Shown: positions 25,932 to 35,900 of the stretch, piece by piece
Position numbering within the stretch: the stretch's first letter is position 1
Layout: every line of letters begins with the position of its first letter
Source of the DNA: an uncultured bacterium
GTDB lineage: Bacteria > Verrucomicrobiota > Lentisphaeria > Victivallales > UBA1829
Reading direction: 5' to 3'
DNA: 64,000 bases
Assembly (NCBI GenBank): GCA_900549415.1
Contig: URNX01000004.1
Coordinates: 45,714 to 109,713 of the forward strand
Translations under genes and position numbers: made by a program
Notes under the pieces: generated by a model
What the model saw: the letters and a program-made list of their open reading frames with translations, nothing else
Database searches by the model: none
Told to the model about the DNA's origin: nothing

Positions 25932-25974
25932 TTGAATATTCATTAAATATACGTTATAGTTTTACAAAAAGCAA
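25932..25974. promoter_or_regulatory. Overlapping divergent promoters of AraC gene and GH2 gene
   Basis: Plus: TTGAAT (25932-25937), 17 bases, TATAGT (25955-25960). Minus: TTGCTT (25974-25969), 17 bases, TATATT (25951-25946). The two -10 boxes are 3 bases apart and each spacer contains the other's -10, so polymerase can serve only one gene at a time. Confidence 0.7.
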
Positions 25975-25991
25975 ATATGGAGGATTTTTTT

Positions 25992-27641
25992 ATGAGAACA
26001 GAGCAATCTTTGAACGGAATCTGGGACTTTGAATTTTCAGTGAAGGCTCCGGAACAAATCAATCTTGCGGAGCTTGCGTTTCCGGAACGCATCTCGGTTC
26101 CCGGGTGTTTCGATGCATTGGCAAAATATGCCGGGAAGCGCGGGACGGGCGTCTACCGCCGTTTCGTCGAATGCGGAGGAACGGTCCGCCTGAATCTGGA
26201 AGCGGTTGGTCTGCGTGCGGATGTTTACTGGGACCGGAAGAGAATCGGGCGTACGGAACTGCCGTATTCGCCGTACACTCCCGTTTTTGATGCGGGAGCG
26301 CGGGGGCGGCACGAGCTGGTGATTGTGACGGACAACCGTCAGGACTCGGGAACGGCTTCGCTTTTCCATGCATATTATGATTTTTACGCGTACGGTGGAA
26401 TTTACCGCAATGTTTCGCTGACCGAACTTCCCGCATACCGGATTGACCGTGCGGAGTTTATCCCGGAGGATCTGGAAGAGGGAACGGTTCGGATTCGTCT
26501 TGCGCTCGGCGGAGAGATTCCGGAGCAGGTGACTGCGGAAGTCCGGTTCGATACTTCTGCGGAGGCGGAAAAGATTACGCTTCATTCGGGTGTGGCGGAA
26601 GCGGTCTGCCGCGTCCCCTGTTTCAAACTCTGGTCGCCTGAGTCGCCGGAACTGCACACCGCACGTGTCGTCATTCCCGGAGATACCGTTTCTGTTGAGT
26701 TCGGAATGCGCAAAATCGAATGTAAAAACGGAACATTTCTGCTGAATGGAAAGCCGCTGAAGCTGATTGGCTGGAACCGTCATGAAAGTCATCCGGAATT
26801 CGGCGCGGCGGTTCCGGAGTTCCTGACTTGTTCCGATCTGCGCATGATAAAAGAGCAGGGCTGCAACTTCATTCGCGGCTGTCACTACAAACAGAGCGAA
26901 GCGATGCTGCGTCTGTGCGACCGCATGGGTCTGCTCGTCTGGGAGGAGTCTCTGGGCTGGGGCAACCGCCGGGAACAGCTTGCCGACCCCGAATTCCGCC
27001 GACTCCAGCGGGAGCAGACGGTTGCGATGGTGCGGAGCAGCATCAATCATCCGAGCGTGATTCTGTGGGGCTTCCTGAACGAGTGCGCGAGCGAAACGCC
27101 GGAGGCGCGTGGTTGCATTGCGGAACTGGCGTCGGCAATTCGCGCGGAAGATTCTTCGCGTCCGGTGACGTTTGCTTCGAACCGCGGAGTCAAGGATGTC
27201 TGCCTGGATTTGGTCGACGTAATCGCGTTCAACACCTATCCCGGCTGGTACGATCACACCGAGATTGAAAGTTACGGAATTGACCGCGTGATTCCTGCCC
27301 TGGAAGAGCTCGCGGAGTTCGCAAGCCGTCCGGAGTATCGCGATAAACCTTTGATTGTCAGCGAGATCGGCGCGGCCGCAATCATCGGAGACCATTCGGG
27401 GCTTCCGTGGTCGGAAGAGTATCAGGCGGAGCTTCTCGGCGCGGCGCTCAGTTTCGCCCTGACGAATCCGCGGTGCGGCGGCATTGCGATGTGGCAGTTC
27501 TGCAATGCCCGCACGTACACCGCGAATTCGTGCGTGCTGACGCGTCCGCGCGGCTTCAACAACAAAGGCGCGGTGGATGAATACCGCCGTCCGAAGCTCG
27601 CGTGGCACCGGATCCGGCAGATGCTTACGGATGCGCGCTGA
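25992..27641 (+). CDS. GH2 glycoside hydrolase (beta-glucuronidase / beta-galactosidase type)
   Basis: 549 residues from ATG 25992 (MRTEQSLNGIWDF), with GGAGG 7 bases upstream; the earlier ATG at 25977 lies at that site. Layout is standard GH2: sugar-binding jelly roll to about residue 145 (FHAYYDFYAYGGIYRNVSL), immunoglobulin-like domain to about 240, then the barrel (GKPLKLIGWNRHESHPEFG). The acid/base is E364 in WGFLNECASE, the nucleophile E458 in LIVSEIG. The short length and the lack of large extra domains favour a beta-glucuronidase-like enzyme. There is no signal peptide. It is monocistronic, divergent from AraC, and its last 17 bases overlap the end of the convergent peroxiredoxin gene. 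Confidence 0.88.
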   Translation: MRTEQSLNGIWDFEFSVKAPEQINLAELAFPERISVPGCFDALAKYAGKRGTGVYRRFVECGGTVRLNLEAVGLRADVYWDRKRIGRTELPYSPYTPVFDAGARGRHELVIVTDNRQDSGTASLFHAYYDFYAYGGIYRNVSLTELPAYRIDRAEFIPEDLEEGTVRIRLALGGEIPEQVTAEVRFDTSAEAEKITLHSGVAEAVCRVPCFKLWSPESPELHTARVVIPGDTVSVEFGMRKIECKNGTFLLNGKPLKLIGWNRHESHPEFGAAVPEFLTCSDLRMIKEQGCNFIRGCHYKQSEAMLRLCDRMGLLVWEESLGWGNRREQLADPEFRRLQREQTVAMVRSSINHPSVILWGFLNECASETPEARGCIAELASAIRAEDSSRPVTFASNRGVKDVCLDLVDVIAFNTYPGWYDHTEIESYGIDRVIPALEELAEFASRPEYRDKPLIVSEIGAAAIIGDHSGLPWSEEYQAELLGAALSFALTNPRCGGIAMWQFCNARTYTANSCVLTRPRGFNNKGAVDEYRRPKLAWHRIRQMLTDAR

Positions 27642-28224
27642 ACGTTTCGCCGAGATATTCGGCGACGCCCTCCGCGGACGGTTTCATTCCCTTTTCGCCC
27701 TTGTGCCAGTTCGCGGGGCAGACTTCGCCGTGTTCCTCGAAGAACTGGAGCGCGTCCAGAATCCGCAACGCCTCATCGACGCTGCGTCCGAGCGGAAGAT
27801 CGTTGACGAGTTCGTGACGCACGACACCCTGCCGGTCGATGAGGAAGAGTCCGCGCAGGGCGACGGCGTCATTGAGGAGAACTCCGTAGTCGCGCGAGAT
27901 GCTTTTTGTGGTGTCCGCGACCATCGGGAAGCGGACGCAGCCGATGCCGCCCTTGTTCGGCGGAACGGATTTCCAGGCGAAATGCGTGTACTCCGTGTCG
28001 GTTGAGACGCTGACGAGTTCGCATCCGCGCCGCTTGAATTCTTCATATTTTTCATTGAATGCGAGAATTTCCGACGGACAGACGAACGAGAAGTCCATCG
28101 GGTAGAAGAAGAGAACGACGTATCTGCCTTTCAGACTGGAAAGTTTGAATTTGCGGAACGAGTTGTCTCCCATGACGGCGTTTGCGGTGAAATCCGGCGC
28201 ATTTTCTGTGACGAGTGCAGACAT
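27625..28224 (-). CDS. Typical 2-Cys peroxiredoxin (AhpC/Prx1 type)
   Basis: 199 residues. It reduces hydrogen peroxide and organic peroxides. The peroxidatic Cys lies in FYPMDFSFVCPSE (the usual motif is FTFVCPTE), the resolving Cys in GEVCPANW near the end, and the catalytic Arg in GLFLIDRQGVVRH. The conserved DFTANAV opening and the length (about 190-200) agree with the family. AAGGGGG lies 8 bases before the ATG. It has its own promoter and no reductase next to it, so thioredoxin or an AhpF elsewhere should recycle it. Its role in an anaerobe would be defence against traces of oxygen. Confidence 0.93.
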   Translation of the reverse strand: MSALVTENAPDFTANAVMGDNSFRKFKLSSLKGRYVVLFFYPMDFSFVCPSEILAFNEKYEEFKRRGCELVSVSTDTEYTHFAWKSVPPNKGGIGCVRFPMVADTTKSISRDYGVLLNDAVALRGLFLIDRQGVVRHELVNDLPLGRSVDEALRILDALQFFEEHGEVCPANWHKGEKGMKPSAEGVAEYLGETFSAHP

Positions 28225-28272
28225 GATGAAATCCCCCTTGTTTGATTCGGAAACGGCATGTTTCCTTATTCA

Positions 28273-28301
28273 AGCATAACACCGGAAAACGGGAAATTCA
28301 A
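28273..28301 (-). promoter_or_regulatory. Promoter of the peroxiredoxin gene
   Basis: Minus strand TTGAAT (28301-28296), 17 bases, TATGCT (28278-28273), about 49 bases before the ATG. Confidence 0.6.
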
Positions 28302-28368
28302 GCGAGGAAAATACGCCCGTCTGCTTTTTGTCCGACTGTTTGAACGGAGAAAAGCAGACGGATTTTTT

Positions 28369-29625
28369 TCAGGGTTTTCCCTGTTGTTTGCGGTAATGCT
28401 GTGTGCCGAAAAACTTGAGATCGGCTGCGGGGAGCACCATGCCTCCGCGTTTGAGGATTCCGCCTTCGCGGAGGACATCCAGCATGGCGCGGCGCATGGA
28501 GTTGTCGGCCGGATAGGAGAGCGGATCTCCATCCATGCGGCCGAAAAGGAAGAAGAGTCCATCTCTGCCGTCTCCGATTTCATGCGGATAGAGGTATCCT
28601 TCGCGGAGGAATGCCGCAATGTTGGATTCGGGAAGGCGTTTTTCCCACTCCGGGTTGAGAATCCAGGAGTTGCAGGTAAACAGCCGGATTTCCTTATGGA
28701 AAAAGGACCGGAAAAAGGCGAGGGCCTGGTTGAGAGAGTCGCGCAGGCGTTCGGGAGTCATGCCGCCACCGCCGGGGATGTGGATTTCGAGAATCGTCTC
28801 CCACGGGGAGATGAGCGGTTTCCATTCCGAATCGCTGAGAGTCACGGTTTTTCCGGGGAGGGCGACTCCGAGCGGGGATATCGGAATGCCCGTGACAGAA
28901 CCGTCGATATGATCGAGGGTCGTTTTGAATGCCGCATCAGGGGAATCCATGCGGACGCGCAGACCGTCTTTGTTGAGGAACCAGCCGTCGCCGCAGAGGA
29001 GCAGAGAGCGTCCCTCCGCATTGCGGTAGATCGCCGGAACATGGCTGGGAACTGTCGTCATTTTGAATTCGAGGCGTCCGATGCGGAAGAGCGTTCCGTC
29101 GATGGAGCAGCGGAGCCAGCGGATCTGGTTCAGGAGGAATCCGGGCAGATTTCCATGGCTTTGATTGAAAAGCAGGGAGCTGCCGCCGATCCAGCTTGCG
29201 GAATCCGCCGCGTAATGCTCCGGAATGCCGTATCTGCGATGAGTCGCTTCGATCATCGGTATCGCCGCGGTCGCCACCATAAGAAATAAGACGCCGGCAT
29301 CGTCGCCGAAAACCTTTTCGGGGAGGGGGAGGGCGTCCGGGGTGTTGTTGTCGCGTGTATGGAGATAGATCCGGCTGAGATAGCGCGCAAGCGTCCGCAC
29401 CTCCGGGTTCTGTTCCGCAATGGCGGAAATTCGCCGGATGGCAGGCATGGCGTCGATCCTGCAGCGGGTCTGCGGATAGTATTTTTCCTGAAATGCGATT
29501 GTGAGGAATTCGGGCGTTTCGGAAGAACGTTCATCCGCTTCGTTCCAGCCGCAGTTCCGGAGCATGGTTTCGGTTTCGGCGGAATAGCCGAAGAATCTGC
29601 AGATGCGGGCGAGTTCCATAATCAT
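28369..29625 (-). CDS. GNAT_C / NAT_N domain acyltransferase-like protein
   Basis: 418 residues from ATG 29625 (MIMELARICRFFG), which overlaps the TGA of the amidohydrolase gene (ATGA), so the two are translationally coupled; the ATG two codons on has the better-spaced AAAGG. The N-terminal half matches the helical NAT_N type domain (WIGG, then LLNQIRWLRCSIDGTLFRIGRLEF). The C-terminal half matches the GNAT_C type domain (LEIHIPGGGGMTPERLRDSL, CNSWILNPEWEKRLPESNI). Proteins of this layout are annotated as acyltransferase-domain proteins of unknown substrate. It is cytoplasmic. The tight coupling with an amidohydrolase suggests that the pair works on the same small molecule. Confidence 0.72.
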   Translation of the reverse strand: MIMELARICRFFGYSAETETMLRNCGWNEADERSSETPEFLTIAFQEKYYPQTRCRIDAMPAIRRISAIAEQNPEVRTLARYLSRIYLHTRDNNTPDALPLPEKVFGDDAGVLFLMVATAAIPMIEATHRRYGIPEHYAADSASWIGGSSLLFNQSHGNLPGFLLNQIRWLRCSIDGTLFRIGRLEFKMTTVPSHVPAIYRNAEGRSLLLCGDGWFLNKDGLRVRMDSPDAAFKTTLDHIDGSVTGIPISPLGVALPGKTVTLSDSEWKPLISPWETILEIHIPGGGGMTPERLRDSLNQALAFFRSFFHKEIRLFTCNSWILNPEWEKRLPESNIAAFLREGYLYPHEIGDGRDGLFFLFGRMDGDPLSYPADNSMRRAMLDVLREGGILKRGGMVLPAADLKFFGTQHYRKQQGKP

Positions 29626-30443
29626 AAACCTTTGAGACCGAGCCATTCGGCGACGGTTTTTCCCATGACGGCATCGTGGAGTTCGCGGTCTGCACCGATT
29701 TTGCGGAGAATCTGTTCATAATGAAGTTTTCCCTGCGTTTGAGTGTTGGGTGCATTGATGTAGCAGTCGGTTCCTAAAACGAGCTTGCGGAAGTACTGCG
29801 CATTGTCCTTGCAGAGGAAAATCGCGGGTTTTAGCAGTTTAGTGAGCTCTTCGGCGGAGAGAGCCTGCCAGGAGCCGCAGCCGGCAAGGTCTGCGTAGAC
29901 GTTGGGGTGCAGCTTGATCATTTCCGCAGCCTGAAGACGCCAGAATCCCGTGCCGAGGTGTGCAATGACGATTTTAAGTTTCTGGAATGAGCGAGCCGGG
30001 CGGTCGAGATTGACGGGATCCATGTTCTTGAGCGTAGGGCGGCGCTGGATCATGTGGTGTGGCGCCGGGCGGTAGTTGCCGGTGTGGAAGAGCATGGGAA
30101 TGCCGAGTTTTTCACATTCTTCGTAAAGCGGCATGTAGAGGTCATGGTCGTAAGGATGCCAGGGGTCTATGCACTTTACGCCTTTCGCGCCGAGATCGAC
30201 AAGCCTGTGCAGTTCCCCGAGATCGGGTTCCTTGTCGGTGAGCTCGATGTTGGCAAGGGGAATGAGCCACTCCGGATATTCGCGGCATGCGCGGAGTACT
30301 GCGTCGTTGCCGGGCCATGCTCCCTCGATGTGCGGACAGTGGCAGAGAGCGGTGATGCATTCGTTCCTTTCGCAGTTTTTTACAAACTCCCGGACAAGCG
30401 CGGGATCTTCCGAATTGAAATGGGCATGAAAATCAAGATTCAC
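29622..30443 (-). CDS. Amidohydrolase-2 family metal-dependent hydrolase
   Basis: 273 residues with a GTG start at 30443 (AAAGGAG 7 bases upstream). The TIM-barrel amidohydrolase signature is complete: DFHAH at residues 4-8, FHTGNYRP with a metal His, IAHLGTGFW, and GTDCY with the catalytic Asp. This is the PF04909 group (decarboxylase/lactonase-like, e.g. 4-sulfomuconolactone or ACMSD relatives). It is cytoplasmic. It is first in a two-gene operon with the GNAT_C-type protein, overlapping by 4 bases. A sugar-lactone hydrolase or a decarboxylase is possible; the sequence does not decide. Confidence 0.85.
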   Translation of the reverse strand: MNLDFHAHFNSEDPALVREFVKNCERNECITALCHCPHIEGAWPGNDAVLRACREYPEWLIPLANIELTDKEPDLGELHRLVDLGAKGVKCIDPWHPYDHDLYMPLYEECEKLGIPMLFHTGNYRPAPHHMIQRRPTLKNMDPVNLDRPARSFQKLKIVIAHLGTGFWRLQAAEMIKLHPNVYADLAGCGSWQALSAEELTKLLKPAIFLCKDNAQYFRKLVLGTDCYINAPNTQTQGKLHYEQILRKIGADRELHDAVMGKTVAEWLGLKGL

Positions 30444-30475
30444 GGGATTCTCCTTTCCTTGAATTGTTCAATGAT

Positions 30476-30503
30476 AATATAGGCGTGAATTTTGCAAAAG
30501 CAA
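30476..30503 (-). promoter_or_regulatory. Promoter of the amidohydrolase operon
   Basis: Minus strand TTGCTT (30503-30498), 16 bases, TATATT (30481-30476), about 33 bases before the GTG start. Confidence 0.55.
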
Positions 30504-30581
30504 CGACGATATTGATTGAAGAATGGCATTTTTGATGAAATGGAAAATTTTTCGCTTTTTCCCCGCGTTCAGTGAGTTGCA

Positions 30582-31412
30582 TTATTCTTTGCTGAACGTT
30601 TTCCGGTACTCAAGGGGCGTTTTGTCAAACTTTTCCTTGAACTGGCGGTGAAAGTTCGGGAGCGTGGCGAATCCGCATTCCCGGGCGAGCTGGGCGACAG
30701 GAAGGCCGGTCGTGCGCAACAGCGCGGAGGCGTAGTTCAGGCGCGCTTCGATCTGAAGTTCCTTGAACGAACATCCCGTTTCTTCGCGGACCACATGCGC
30801 GGTGCGGTCCGGACTCAGATTCAGACGCCGGGCGAGGGCGGCGAGTCCGCCTCCGCGCGTTCCGATATTCTGATGAATGAGGCGGCGGATGAGATCGGCG
30901 CGGGAAAGGTCGCTTTCCGTGTATGCGGAGTCGCGCATTTCCGCATGCCATTCGCGCAGCCGCGCGGCGAGCTGGGCGAGAGCTTCCATGACCAGACGGA
31001 TTTCCGCTTCATCCGTCGGAGCGAGCCCGCGCACGAGTTCGGGATTGTTGAGCTGGGGAGCGCGGTAGACCGGAAGGTCGGCGGGCAGCGCGGCGGGCGC
31101 GCGGCGGAGCCCCGCGTTAAGAATGCAGAGCAGACGGTTTCCGTTCATGACCGGCTGAATCCATTCGAGAATTCCCGCACGGCAGATTTTGAGAGCGCCT
31201 GAGCGGTACTTCCAGCGTTCCGGAATGAAATCGAGACAATCGAAATTGTAGCATTTCTCGACCGTGTCCCGTTTGGCGAGACAGCAGTTCGGTTTTGTGT
31301 GCACCTTGCGTCGGACCGCGAGGTTCAGCAGCGGATCCTGAATGTACGCGACGACGTCGGTTTTCGTGAAATGTTCAAATGCGGCGATCGCGCGGTCCGG
31401 TATTTTCAACAT
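30582..31412 (-). CDS. AraC-family regulator with Cys-rich PocR-like sensor
   Basis: 276 residues from ATG 31412 (MLKIPDRAIAAFEHFTK), with CAGGAG 9 bases upstream; an earlier ATG at 31445 overlaps the predicted -10 and is rejected. The sensor half has a Cys cluster (NCCLAKRDTVEKCYNFDCLDF) followed by CRAGILEWIQPV, the pattern of PocR-type ligand domains that may hold a metal or bind small diols or sugars. The C-terminal double helix-turn-helix reads GGLAALARRLNLSPDRTAHVV and VAQLARECGFATLPNFHRQF. It is divergent from the FAD oxidoreductase gene and probably controls it. Confidence 0.85.
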   Translation of the reverse strand: MLKIPDRAIAAFEHFTKTDVVAYIQDPLLNLAVRRKVHTKPNCCLAKRDTVEKCYNFDCLDFIPERWKYRSGALKICRAGILEWIQPVMNGNRLLCILNAGLRRAPAALPADLPVYRAPQLNNPELVRGLAPTDEAEIRLVMEALAQLAARLREWHAEMRDSAYTESDLSRADLIRRLIHQNIGTRGGGLAALARRLNLSPDRTAHVVREETGCSFKELQIEARLNYASALLRTTGLPVAQLARECGFATLPNFHRQFKEKFDKTPLEYRKTFSKE

Positions 31413-31436
31413 GCTTCGCAACTCCTGTTTTACGGT

Positions 31437-31464
31437 AAAATACATGAAACAGCGGAAAAAGCAA
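31437..31464 (-). promoter_or_regulatory. Promoter of the PocR-like AraC gene
   Basis: Minus strand TTGCTT (31464-31459), 16 bases, TATTTT (31442-31437). Confidence 0.5.
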
Positions 31465-31544
31465 CTTTTTCAGCCGGAGAAAATATGGATTTTCCCGGAA
31501 AAACGCAGTATAATGTTTAAAAAGCTCAAAAAGGAGGCTTTGCG

Positions 31545-32873
31545 ATGAAGACAATTGATTATCAGATTCATGAAGGAATCCCGGTCGTCGCGGAATGCGA
31601 CGTTCTGGTCGTCGGCGGCGGTCCCGGCGGAACGGGTGCGGCGGTAATGGCGGCGGAATGCGGCGCGAAAGTCGTTCTCGCGGAACAGCATGGCTGCATG
31701 GGCGGAACCGCAGCCTTTGCGGAAATCACTCCGATGATGCGCAATCACTTCGCGGAAGACGGCGATATCACCCATGCGGAGACGATGGACCGTCCGGTTT
31801 ATCCGCGCATGATGAAGCAGATGCAGAGTTATCTGTCTGATTTTGATTTTTCGGAACCCGGGGCGAACTGGAGCAACCGGAAGCTGGTTGTATCCAAGTC
31901 TCTGATCTCTCTCGCGATGGAAGACCTCTGCCTGGAAGCGGGCGTGAAACTCTTCTATCATTTCACACTCGTTGATGTGGTCCGCAAGGGGCGTCGCATT
32001 GAGTACGCCGTTTTCCGCACGCGTTCGGGCTATGCCGCGATTCAGGCGAAAACATTCGTCGATGCGAGCGGCAATGCCGATCTTGCCGCTTTTGCCGGCT
32101 GCGGATTCGAGTATGGCGACCGTGAACACGGACTCTGCCAGCCCATGACGCTCTGTTTCAAACTGTCCGGCGTTGACGTCAAGAGCATCAACTGGGATGA
32201 GGTGCAGAAACTTTATAAAGAGGCGCGCGAGCGCGGCGAAATCGACTGCAAGCGCAACGACATTCTGCATATGAGATACGATTTCGAGCCGGGCGTGGTG
32301 CACTTCAACACAACCCGCGTCCTCGGCAGATCCGCAGTCGACGGACTTGAATTTTCGGAAGCGGAAATCGAAGGACGCCGTCAGCTTCGCCAGTTCATCA
32401 AGTGGATCCGCAAGGATGTTCCTGCGTTCAAACATTCGCACCTGATGTCGATGGGCGCGGAGATCGGAGTCCGCGAAAGCCGCCGCGTGAAAGGCCGCGC
32501 GTATCTGACGGAGGAGGATTTCAACAACCGCAGCAAGTTTCCGGATGCGATTGCCCGCTGCAACTACCCGATCGACATTCACAGTGTCAACGGCGGAAGC
32601 ACGCGCATGGTCTGGATGGGCTGCAACGAGTACTACGAGATCCCGTACGGTTGTATTGTTCCGGAGGATTGCGACAATCTTCTGGTTGGAGGCCGTCCGA
32701 TTTCCGTTTCGCACGAGCTCCATTCGAGTTCCCGCGTGATGCCTCCTGCGTGCAGTGTCGGTCAGGCGGCCGGAGCGGGCTGTGCGCTTGCGGTGAAACG
32801 CGGCTGCGATCCCTCCGCGCTCGATGGTCGGGACGTCCGTTCTCTCCTGGTTGAGCACGGCGCCTGGCTCTGA
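31545..32873 (+). CDS. FAD-dependent oxidoreductase
   Basis: 442 residues, AAGGAGG 7 bases before the ATG. The N-terminal Rossmann fold binds FAD (CDVLVVGGGPGGTGAAVMAAECG, with the acidic E of VVLAEQHG closing the ADP site), followed by GCMGGTAAF. The region FVDASGNADLAAFAG and the C-terminal LLVGGRPISVSHELHSSSRVMP are typical of the FAD_oxidored family (PF12831). Such proteins oxidise varied substrates, often sugars or sugar acids in these bacteria; the substrate is unknown. It is cytoplasmic. A perfect TATAAT stands at 31509-31514 but its -35 is poor, consistent with activation by the divergent AraC protein. Confidence 0.85.
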   Translation: MKTIDYQIHEGIPVVAECDVLVVGGGPGGTGAAVMAAECGAKVVLAEQHGCMGGTAAFAEITPMMRNHFAEDGDITHAETMDRPVYPRMMKQMQSYLSDFDFSEPGANWSNRKLVVSKSLISLAMEDLCLEAGVKLFYHFTLVDVVRKGRRIEYAVFRTRSGYAAIQAKTFVDASGNADLAAFAGCGFEYGDREHGLCQPMTLCFKLSGVDVKSINWDEVQKLYKEARERGEIDCKRNDILHMRYDFEPGVVHFNTTRVLGRSAVDGLEFSEAEIEGRRQLRQFIKWIRKDVPAFKHSHLMSMGAEIGVRESRRVKGRAYLTEEDFNNRSKFPDAIARCNYPIDIHSVNGGSTRMVWMGCNEYYEIPYGCIVPEDCDNLLVGGRPISVSHELHSSSRVMPPACSVGQAAGAGCALAVKRGCDPSALDGRDVRSLLVEHGAWL

Positions 32874-32890
32874 TTCTTCTCAGGCAGAAC

Positions 32891-32931
32891 AAAAAAACAC
32901 CGCATCTTCTTTCATGCAGGAAGATGCGGTG
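32891..32931 (-). terminator. Strong intrinsic terminator of the GH39-like operon
   Basis: Perfect 12-bp stem CACCGCATCTTC (32898-32909) with 32920-32931, then T7 on the minus strand. It ends the pseudopilin - module - GH operon and also separates it from the convergent FAD gene. Confidence 0.9.
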
Positions 32932-32957
32932 GAGGGTTTTCAACCGGGAGGTTTTGT

Positions 32958-35900
32958 TTACGGCATCAGCACGAGGTCCATGAAGAGACCGGGACGTTTC
33001 GGGGCTTCGCCGATTCCGGGAGTGAGCTGGAGGAAACCGGCGCGTCCGTTTTGCGTTCCGATGTTGACAAGAACGTTCATGCGCATGGAGGCTCCGGCTT
33101 CCAGACGGAACGGACTTACGCTTTGGCGCGGGAACGCAAACTCGTAAACCGTGCGGTCCGGATAGCGGCGGATGGCGACAGGAACATCCTGGAGGAGACC
33201 GATCTCTTTTTCCAAACTGTCATAGGTCGCCGCGGAGGCTTTCGTGCGGAAAATCACCGGTTTTCCGCTGACCAGAGCGGAGGCGTACTCGAAGTCGTCG
33301 TCCTGGTAATCCTTGACCTCTTTCAGGGCGTTGCGGACCGGATCGAAGGCAAACTGAATGCCGTCGCCGAGCCAGAGTCCGGAGACTCCGACGGGGGATT
33401 CCACATTGTCCCGCTTGAAGACCGTTACGCCGAGATAGAGATGAGCGTCGTCCCACATGAGCTGCGCGTTCGCACGGATCGCGTCTTCGGCGGAGGTCCA
33501 GGGCTTGAGTCTGGTGCGCAGAGACAGCGGAATCTCCTTTGCCTGAGCGTTCCAGTCGGAGAGATCATCGTCGATCACCGGAGCTTTTTCCGCTTTTGCG
33601 GCGAGGATCGCGCGCAGGTTCCAGCTGAATTTCTTTTCCGCGCCGCTGCCGGTCCGGACCGTCGCCTGGACGGTGTTGTTCTTCAGAGAGACGGGGGAGG
33701 GGAGACGGAATGACACTTCTCCGAATTCTTCGGGAGCAATTGCGGGGAATGACTGTTTCCTGCCGAGCGTTTCAACGGTTCCGGCGAGCGGTTTGGTTCC
33801 GAGATTGAAAATCCGGACTTTGATTTCCCTCTCCGCAACGACGATGGCGTTTGCGTCAAAGAGGTCGGTTCCCGCGTTCAAATCGGTCTTCCGGATGGCG
33901 GCTGCAAGTTCGGCGGCGGAAAGTTCCGTTTCCAGATAGACCGGGAATTCGTTCAGCTCGATTTCGCCGCTCTTGATTTCCGTCCCCATGACGTCGTAGA
34001 CTGCGGCGTTTTTGAGTTCGGCGGGGAGTGGCGTTCGGGTCGGTTTCCCGTTCCACTTCCAGAGCGCGGCAACGCGTTTGTCACCGCGGTCGAAAATGTA
34101 ACAGCGGTAATTGAATCCGAGCTTGACGCGTCCCGCGGGTGCGGCGTTTTCCAGACGGTCTGCGGCGTTTTTGCAGGCGAACATGATCGGCGCAGGTATC
34201 GGCTGACGTCCGTTGTCGGGGTTGCCCTGAAGCAGGAAGCCCCAGCCGCAGCCTTCAAAATCCATGGTGAAAGTGAAGTGATAATACTGCCGGAGACCGT
34301 TTCCGAATCCGATCAGCATCATGCGGGTGTTGTAGGCGACGCGCTGACGTTCGAAATCGGGGATCCGGTTGTTGTCGGGGAAGAGGGCGAACGAGCGTTC
34401 GCCGGCTTCGGTCGCGGTGACCGGGAAGTTCGGTTTGTACTTGCCGGCGACTTTCTGAAGCGTCTGAAGTTCCGGTTCGTAATCGGGGAGTTCGGGGAGC
34501 TGACGGTACGGATGTTCCGTGATGACGTCGAGCCCCTTTGCTCCGCCTTTCGCGAGCATGGAGGAGGTCCACGCAATATCCGTGTGGCAGCTTGCGGGGC
34601 CGGCAACTTTCGCATCCGGATCGCCCGCTTTGACCGCTTCGGCGAGTTCGCGGATGATGAGTGCATTGACTTCCGGAGTCATCTCGTAATATTTGGAGGG
34701 ATCGGGATTCTTCATCCGTCCGCCCCAGATGTTGGTTTCATTCAGCATTTCATAAATCTGAACTTTGCCGCGGTACTGCGTCGCGAGTCCGTTAAGAGCT
34801 TTTTTCCACGCGGTGAAGTCTTTCGGAATCATCGGCCAGGTGGCAAAGCCTTCCGAGCCGCAGCACATCATGAGGAAGAATCCGTTTTTGTGGAATTCCT
34901 CCACATCGCGGAATCCGGTGTTCGGCGTTCTGCGGTAGGTCGACCAGAGACGCAGCGCGCCGATCCGGAAATCCTTCAGAAGCGGAATGGATTTGTGAAT
35001 GTTGCTGCTGCCCGGCATGTAGTTGACGCCGATTCGGTGACTCAGCTTTCCGGGTTTTTCCGCGATTCCGAAGTAAACTCCCGCCTGTTTTCCGCCGACG
35101 TTGAACAGCAGGTTCGCCGCGCCGCGCAAATTCTCCGGAGGAGTGACGGAGACCGTCCGCTTTGCCGTTCCCTTTGCTTCGACTTTGATTTTTCCCGCGT
35201 TTCCTGTCATGACGGTTTTGCCGAAGAAGTCTTTCATCTCCCAGCGGATTTCCGCGTTTTCCGCTTTGCCCGCGGTATTGCGGAGGGTCAGTTCCGTTTG
35301 AACGGGAGTGCCGGGACGATAGTATCCTTTTGGTTCGTCGATTTTTGCGGAGAGCAGAATTCCGGTTTCCGGAGTGAATTTGCTGTGTCCGCCGATGCTG
35401 TACGCGGCGTCGTCAATCCAGATTGTGCCGCCGAGGGAGCTTAGGTGTGGGGAAACGAAATTCGTTACGCTCGCGTATCCGGTCGCCGGATTGCCGAACA
35501 TGTATATGCCTTCGGGTTTCTTTCCCCATTCGGGAATGAAGAGTTCGCATCGGGTCCATTCCGTTCCGACTCTGAACTGCTTTGAGTAAGCCTGTCCGTT
35601 GCCGAGGAAGAGTCCGATATCGATCTGCTGGTTCGGTCTTTCACCCTTGACCCAGCAGGAGAACGAGGCGCTTTTGCCGACGACGAACGGGACCGGATTC
35701 AGATTGAAGCGTCCGTAGCTCTTCGGTTCGCGGGTGAGGCGGAAGGAATAGTTTCCGCTGCGCTTCACCTTGTCGTCGAGCGCGACTTTGAGCTCCTTGT
35801 CCCAGAAATGGTTGCGTCCGTCGGAGATGAGATTGTTGTCCGCCATCTTGAGAAATTCAAAACCGTTGATTCCGGTCGCATACCATCCGCGTTCGGCTCC

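Noticed and set aside
30458..30475. Inverted repeat before the amidohydrolase gene as a second copy of the 18549 palindrome
   Set aside because: Half-sites look alike (TTGAA and TTCAA) but spacing and flanks differ, so a common regulator cannot be claimed.
31470..32858. 462-codon open frame on the minus strand
   Set aside because: Opposite strand of the FAD oxidoreductase gene, which has a clear Rossmann motif and AAGGAGG.
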